A stretch of 64,000 nucleotides of DNA, taken from the NCBI GenBank assembly GCA_000421085.1, contig ATWE01000008.1, forward strand, positions 242,031 to 306,030, in the 5' to 3' direction. The position numbers and the translations under genes were made by a program. Source of the DNA: Ensifer sp. USDA 6670. GTDB taxonomy: Bacteria; Pseudomonadota; Alphaproteobacteria; Rhizobiales; Rhizobiaceae. Below the pieces are notes generated by a model. It was not told the DNA's origin. It did not search any database and saw nothing but the letters and a program-made list of their open reading frames with translations. Numbering within the stretch: position 1 is the first letter of the stretch; each line of letters starts with the position of its first letter. Positions 59,689 to 64,000 of this stretch are shown piece after piece.

Positions 59689-61449
59689 GTGCCTGAGTTC
59701 ATGACTACATCCAAGGGCAGGAATGCCGATCCAGCCGCCGCGCTTCGCGATTGCCGGGCGGCCTTTATCGGCGTCGGCATCGCCAGCGCGCTCGTCAATC
59801 TTCTCTATCTCACCGGTTCGTTCTTCATGCTTGAAGTCTACGACCGGATCCTGCCGAGCCGCAGCATTCCCTCGTTGATTGCCCTCTCTCTTCTCGCGCT
59901 GCTGCTTTATGCTTTTCAGGGAGCCTTCGAGCTTATCCGCGGGCGGATGCTGGTGCGCATCGCCGGCGCCCTCGACGAGAGCCTGAACGGACGCATCTAC
60001 CGCGCCATCGTGAAGGCGCCGCTGAAGCTCAGAATGCAGGGAGACGGCCTCCAGGCGCTGCGCGACTTCGATCAGGTCCGGTCGTTCCTGTCGGGTGTCG
60101 GTCCGGCGGCGCTCTTCGACCTTCCCTGGCTGCCTTTCTACATCGCGATCTGTTTTCTCTTTCACCCGGTTATCGGATTGATCGCGATCATCGGCGGGTT
60201 GATCCTGACGTTGCTCACCTATCTCACCAACCGCGGCACGCAGGCGCCTGCCAAGAAAGCGTCCGAAGCCGGAGGGCTGCGCAACGTCTTCGCTCAGGCC
60301 TCCCAGCGCAATGCCGAAGTGGTGCATGCCATGGGCATGTCCGCGCGGCTCACCGCGCTGTGGGAGCGCCGCAATTCGGAGTTCCGCGACGAGAACCGGC
60401 GTACGTCCGACATCGGCAACGGCTACGGCGCCTTGTCGAAGGTCTTCCGCATGGCGCTGCAATCCGGCGTTTTGGCGGCCGGCGCCGTTCTGGTGATACG
60501 GGGCGAAGCTTCGCCCGGCATCATCATCGCCGGCTCGATCCTGACCGCACGGGCTCTTGCACCCGTGGAACTTGCGATTGGCAACTGGCGCGGTCTTGTC
60601 GCGGCGCGTCAGAGTTGGCAGCGTCTCAAGGAACTGCTCAAAGCCCTGCCGGAAGCCGACGCGCCGCTCCAGCTTCCGGACCCGCACGAACGCCTTACGG
60701 TGGAGGGGCTGGCAAGCGGTCCGCCCGCGGCACAGCGCCTCATCGTCTCGGACGTGAACTTCACCGTCCCTGCAGGCGGCGCCGTCGGCGTGATCGGCCC
60801 GAGTGCCTCGGGAAAATCGTCTTTAGCCCGCGCCATCCTCGGCATCTGGCCCGCCTATCGCGGTTCCGTTCGGCTCGACGGCGCGGCGCTCGACCAGTGG
60901 GACAGCGACGCGCTCGGCAAACATGTCGGATACCTGCCGCAGGACGTGGAGCTGTTCGCCGGGACGATCGCGCAGAACATCTGCCGCTTTGCCGAAGACG
61001 CGACATCGGAGGCGATCGTCGCCGCCGCCAAGGCGGCGCGCGTCAACGATCTGATCCTGCGCCTGCCGAACGGCTATGACACCGAGATCGGCGATGGCGG
61101 CATGACGCTTTCGGCCGGCCAGCGTCAACGGGTGGCTCTGGCGAGGGCCCTTTACGGCGATCCCTTCCTCGTCGTTCTCGACGAGCCGAATTCCAATCTC
61201 GATGCGGAGGGCGAGCAGGCGCTCAGCGAAGCGATCATGAGCGTGCGCGGCCGCGGCGGCATCGTCATCGTCGTCGCCCATCGGCCAAGCGCCCTCGCAA
61301 GCGTCGATCTCGTGCTGATGATGAACGAGGGCCGCATGCAGGCCTTCGGGCCGAAGGAGCAAGTTCTCGGCCAGGTACTTCGCCCCCAGCAGGTGGAGCG
61401 ACAGAATGCGCTGAAAGTCGTTGCAGAGGGGCAGGAGGCGAAGCAATGA
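59689..61449 (+). CDS. Type I secretion ABC transporter, PrtD family
   Basis: The protein starts at GTG 59689 or ATG 59701 (MTTSKGRNAD) and has about 582-586 residues. An N-terminal membrane domain of about five to six segments is followed by an ATPase domain with Walker A GPSASGKSS, signature LSAGQRQRVALARAL, Walker B LVVLDEPNSNLD and the H-loop VAHRPS. There is no C39 peptidase domain, as in the PrtD/PrsD type that exports RTX proteins and glycanases. The HlyD-type gene overlaps by ATGA. No outer membrane TolC-type gene and no substrate are adjacent. Confidence 0.93.
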   Translation: MPEFMTTSKGRNADPAAALRDCRAAFIGVGIASALVNLLYLTGSFFMLEVYDRILPSRSIPSLIALSLLALLLYAFQGAFELIRGRMLVRIAGALDESLNGRIYRAIVKAPLKLRMQGDGLQALRDFDQVRSFLSGVGPAALFDLPWLPFYIAICFLFHPVIGLIAIIGGLILTLLTYLTNRGTQAPAKKASEAGGLRNVFAQASQRNAEVVHAMGMSARLTALWERRNSEFRDENRRTSDIGNGYGALSKVFRMALQSGVLAAGAVLVIRGEASPGIIIAGSILTARALAPVELAIGNWRGLVAARQSWQRLKELLKALPEADAPLQLPDPHERLTVEGLASGPPAAQRLIVSDVNFTVPAGGAVGVIGPSASGKSSLARAILGIWPAYRGSVRLDGAALDQWDSDALGKHVGYLPQDVELFAGTIAQNICRFAEDATSEAIVAAAKAARVNDLILRLPNGYDTEIGDGGMTLSAGQRQRVALARALYGDPFLVVLDEPNSNLDAEGEQALSEAIMSVRGRGGIVIVVAHRPSALASVDLVLMMNEGRMQAFGPKEQVLGQVLRPQQVERQNALKVVAEGQEAKQ

Positions 61450-62765
61450 AAGGATGGCTCCAGCAGCAGAAGCCGACTGCACGCCGGTCGCTCTCCCGCC
61501 ATTTGATCGGCGTCTCCGTTCTTGCGCTTGGCCTCGTTGCCGGCGTCGGCGGCTGGGCCGCGACGACGGAGCTGTCGAGCGCCATCGTCGCCGGCGGCGT
61601 CGTGATCGTCGACGACAACGTCAAGAAAGTCCAGCATCTGACCGGCGGCATCGTCGGCGAACTCCTGGTCAAGGAGGGCGATCGCGTCGAGGCGGGCCAG
61701 GTGCTGATCCGCTTGGACGGTACGACCGTGCGCGCCAATCTGGCGATCATCGAAAGCACGCTGGCGCAGTTCTACGCCCGACGCGCCCGGCTGCAGGCCG
61801 AGCGGATCGGCGCCGCATCCTTCGAAATCGAAGAGGATCTTGCCGAATTCATCCCTGGCACGGCGGCGGCGAAGCTCATAGAGGGCGAACAGCGGCTCTT
61901 TGCGAGCCGGCGGTCGGCGCTCTCGGGCATGAAGGGACAGCTCGATTCGAGAAAGGCGCAGCTTGCCGATGAGGTCGAGGGGCTCACGGTGCAGTTGAAC
62001 GCGATCGAGGAGGCGTTGAAGCTGATTGCGGAGGAACTGACCGGGGTCGATTCGCTTTTCGGCCAGGGGCTCGTGCCGATGCAGCGGGTAACGACGCTGA
62101 AGCGCCAGCGGGCGGAGCTGGAGGGTGGACGCGGCAGGCACATCGCCGCCCGGGCCCAGGCCCGCGGCAAGTCGAGCGAGATCGACCTGCAGATCCTGCA
62201 GCTGGACGAGGACCGGCGCAGCGAGATATCGAAGGAACTGACGGACGTCGAGGCGAAGATCGCCGAATATGAGGAGCGCCGCACCGCCGCGTCCGACCAG
62301 CTGCGCCGCCTCGACATCACCGCGCCGCTTCCCGGGCGCATTTACCAACTGGCGATCCATACGGTCAACGGCGTCATCAATCCGGGCGAAACGCTGATGC
62401 TTGTCGTGCCCGAGGCCGAGGACCTGACGGTCGAGGCGAAGGTGGCGACCCATGACATCGACCAGATCCGTGTCGGCCAGCCGGTCGAAATCCGCTTCAG
62501 CGCCTTCAACCAGCGCACAACGCCGGAGGTCGAAGCTGAAGTCGTGACTGTCGCTCCGGACCTCGTCACGGACGAGCGCACCGGCGCCAGCTATTACCCG
62601 CTGCGCATCCGGCCGAAAGCGGAGAGTCTCGCCAAGCTGAAGGGCCTTTCGCTCTATCCCGGCATGCCGGCCGAGGTGTTCATCAAGATCGCCGACCGGA
62701 CGGTGATCTCCTATCTCACCAAGCCCCTGACCGACCAGATGCGGCATGCCTTCCGGGAAGATTGA
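61446..62765 (+). CDS. Type I secretion periplasmic adaptor, HlyD/PrtE family
   Basis: The 439-residue product has one N-terminal membrane segment (LIGVSVLALGLVAGVGGWAATTEL), a lipoyl-like half (VQHLTGGIVGELLVKEGDRVEAGQVLIRLDGT), long coiled coils (residues about 95-280), the second lipoyl half (ITAPLPGRIYQLAIHTVNGVINPGETLMLVVPE) and a C-terminal beta-barrel domain. It links the ABC transporter to TolC. Confidence 0.93.
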   Translation: MKGWLQQQKPTARRSLSRHLIGVSVLALGLVAGVGGWAATTELSSAIVAGGVVIVDDNVKKVQHLTGGIVGELLVKEGDRVEAGQVLIRLDGTTVRANLAIIESTLAQFYARRARLQAERIGAASFEIEEDLAEFIPGTAAAKLIEGEQRLFASRRSALSGMKGQLDSRKAQLADEVEGLTVQLNAIEEALKLIAEELTGVDSLFGQGLVPMQRVTTLKRQRAELEGGRGRHIAARAQARGKSSEIDLQILQLDEDRRSEISKELTDVEAKIAEYEERRTAASDQLRRLDITAPLPGRIYQLAIHTVNGVINPGETLMLVVPEAEDLTVEAKVATHDIDQIRVGQPVEIRFSAFNQRTTPEVEAEVVTVAPDLVTDERTGASYYPLRIRPKAESLAKLKGLSLYPGMPAEVFIKIADRTVISYLTKPLTDQMRHAFRED

Positions 62766-62780
62766 GGCCGGCGCAGGAAT

Positions 62781-62900
62781 CGCAATGCGAGACTGACTGT
62801 ACTGGAGGATGTCGGTCATTCGGGCGTCGAATGGGCGACCTTGAATGATGCTGAATTCTGGGATTGGCTGCTGAAGCAGCGGCTTGAGAGTGTGCCTTAA
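62781..62900 (+). pseudogene. C-terminal remnant of an alpha/beta-hydrolase-like protein
   Basis: The frame has no start but reads RNARLTVLEDVGHSGVEWATLNDAEFWDWLLKQRLE to a stop at 62898. The VGHSG with a possible catalytic His and the FWDWLLKQ end fit the last strand and helix of a PHB-depolymerase/dienelactone-hydrolase-type esterase. No N-terminal part remains upstream. Confidence 0.5.
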
Positions 62901-63287
62901 TAGGATAATTGTCGCGCTTGCCGATGATGAGGAAGGTTGGTCCGATTGGCGTTGGAAGCCGCGAGCCGCACCAGGTCGTTGTTGGTATTGCGGCCGACAC
63001 AGCCGTAGCGGAACCAGGCAATGTGCGTCTCACCCCGTTTGTCGCGCTTCAGCTCGTGCCGCCATCTGCGCGGCGATGAAGGTGTTCGAGGGTAGCTGCA
63101 TTAGGCCGCGCAGCGTAGTATGGTCGATACCAACGTCGACACTTGCGACCGCTAGTCTGCTAGAGCGCGTGCCTGACGATGTCGAGCCGACCGTCACCCG
63201 CCAACGGCCGACTACGCAATCATCAACGCCGACCCGAACCGCTACGACGGCATCACGCGTCTTCATCGTCCAGGGACGGATTGCCTC
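62901..63287. other. Degraded sequence without an intact gene
   Basis: Fragments of sensible protein sequence appear in different frames: on the minus strand ELKRDKRGETHIAWFRYGCVGRN (about 62990-63060), and TLRGLMQLPSNTFIAAQ (about 63070-63130), and on the plus strand ADYAIINADPNRYDG (about 63210-63255). None is preceded by a start with a ribosome binding site or followed by a complete domain. I take this as decayed genes, perhaps of phage or mobile origin. Confidence 0.4.
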
Positions 63288-63503
63288 TTAGTCGCCGTCA
63301 GGGGCTGCCCATTGGAGCTCGAACAGGATGCTGTCGTCGCGTGATGGGAACCAGCAATAAGCATCGAGGCCAGCTGTTTCCGCCTCGCCGCTTGGGTCCT
63401 TGAGAACGTAGCACCCCGCGTACGTCTTCACGGACTTGCAAAGCCTCTCCAGATCCGAATGGCGGACGTTTCTGACGAGAACTGGCTGAAAAAATTCTTC
63501 CAT
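63288..63503 (-). CDS. Hypothetical small protein (71 aa)
   Basis: The ATG at 63503 follows GGGGAGCGACC. The 71-residue product (MEEFFQPVLVRNVRHSDLERLCKSV) has a compact, mixed composition and ends in aromatic and acidic residues (DAYCWFPSRDDSILFELQWAAPDGD). No family is recognised. Confidence 0.65.
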   Translation of the reverse strand: MEEFFQPVLVRNVRHSDLERLCKSVKTYAGCYVLKDPSGEAETAGLDAYCWFPSRDDSILFELQWAAPDGD

Positions 63504-63614
63504 TGGTCGCTCCCCTGCGATCCGGTCAGCAGAGAGTATTAACGAAAGCTAATAATGGAAAGATCAAGGCAGAGGGGCGGATTAAGCGGGTCTCCTCGAT
63601 TTACCGGCTGAGCC

Positions 63615-63758
63615 TCAGTTCTCCTGGACCGAGATGCCGTCCTCGCCGATCTCGATCTCTACGCCGGACCTCGTTTCCTCGCGATAGATGTACATGCTGA
63701 GCCCGATGGTGACCACGGCAAGGGCGGCAATGACGAGATAGAGGCCGTTCCGGTTCAT
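63615..63758 (-). CDS. Small inner-membrane protein (47 aa)
   Basis: The ATG at 63758 follows AAAGGATCC. The 47-residue product begins MNRNGLYLVIAALAVVTIGLSMYIY, one membrane segment, then an acidic tail (YREETRSGVEIEIGEDGISVQEN). Very similar short proteins are frequent in rhizobia; their role is unknown. Confidence 0.75.
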   Translation of the reverse strand: MNRNGLYLVIAALAVVTIGLSMYIYREETRSGVEIEIGEDGISVQEN

Positions 63759-63807
63759 ACAGAGGATCCTTTCGATAGGGGAAATTGTACCTGGGATTGC
63801 CTATGGA

Positions 63808-63966
63808 ATGGCAATGGTCTTCGATGAACTGCACGCAAATTATGAACCCAGGCTTGCCGCTGCCTTTCGTGAGGTGATCGGGAAAATCCGCTCGTCCGTG
63901 GTGATGCCGCCCGTGATCGAGCGGCTGGAGCGTGGCGAGGTCAATGGCGCCGTCCAGACCGTGTAG
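63808..63966 (+). CDS. Hypothetical small protein, possible phage head-protein remnant (52 aa)
   Basis: The frame from ATG 63808 (MAMVFDELHANYEPRLAAAFREVIGKI) to 63966 is helical and ends VIERLERGEVNGAVQTV. The pattern 'IERLExGDxxGA' recalls N-terminal parts of phage minor head proteins, but this is weak. No ribosome binding site is clear, and the frame is open upstream, so it may be a fragment. Confidence 0.35.
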   Translation: MAMVFDELHANYEPRLAAAFREVIGKIRSSVVMPPVIERLERGEVNGAVQTV

Positions 63967-64000
63967 GCACGAACCGGAGGCGTTCTCCATGCTTAAGATC

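Overview
The window looks like part of a large secondary replicon (megaplasmid or chromid) of a Sinorhizobium/Ensifer-type alphaproteobacterium. The evidence is high GC, ATGA gene overlaps, many families typical of Rhizobiales (DUF982, DUF6074, DUF1127, DUF992, DUF1236) and an exact CtrA-type site before minC. From memory, and not checked, the combination minCDE, an ornithine cyclodeaminase/Lrp pair, cyoABCD and an EcfG-type sigma factor in this order resembles the pSymB replicon of S. meliloti. The exact species cannot be told from what I see.

Layout: 1-3.3 kb holds the end of a sugar ABC transporter, a membrane protein, a Tat-exported aldo/keto reductase and two small proteins that each have a stress-sigma promoter. 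3.5-8.4 kb is a tight operon of an AsnB-type amidotransferase, an acyl carrier protein, an AMP-forming ligase and a NadE-like amide ligase, which looks like a small carrier-protein pathway of unknown product. 8.4-10.6 kb has an aldo/keto reductase and small proteins. 10.9-12.8 kb is minCDE. 12.9-17.6 kb holds a NarL-type two-component pair flanked by two exported glycine-rich proteins that share a GGAC-N4-GTCC dyad upstream, followed by a degenerate EAL-domain protein. 17.9-35.5 kb is mainly an uncharacterised polysaccharide locus (flippase, GNAT-like proteins, chain-length protein, polymerase/ligase, deacetylase, three glycosyltransferases, VanZ protein, exported glycosidase). It is interrupted at 23.3-25.4 kb by a broken toxin-antitoxin pair, a DapA-family aldolase and a LysE exporter.

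35.5-39.9 kb encodes an RND efflux pump. 40.1-44.0 kb holds a short RTX protein, a frameshifted fragment, ornithine cyclodeaminase with a divergent Lrp-type regulator, and two exported proteins of unknown function (DUF922, DUF992). 44.0-49.1 kb is a cytochrome o oxidase operon with SURF1. An MFS transporter follows.

50.8-57.5 kb is an apparent general-stress-response island: an EcfG-type sigma factor, a short NepR-like anti-sigma gene, and many small stress-type genes. At least seven correctly oriented GGAAC-N18/19-TT promoters lie just upstream of starts. 57.4-58.9 kb is a TerC-like DUF475 membrane protein behind a long leader with an intrinsic terminator. 59.7-62.8 kb is a type I secretion ABC/HlyD pair. 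The last kilobase is degraded sequence with three small genes.
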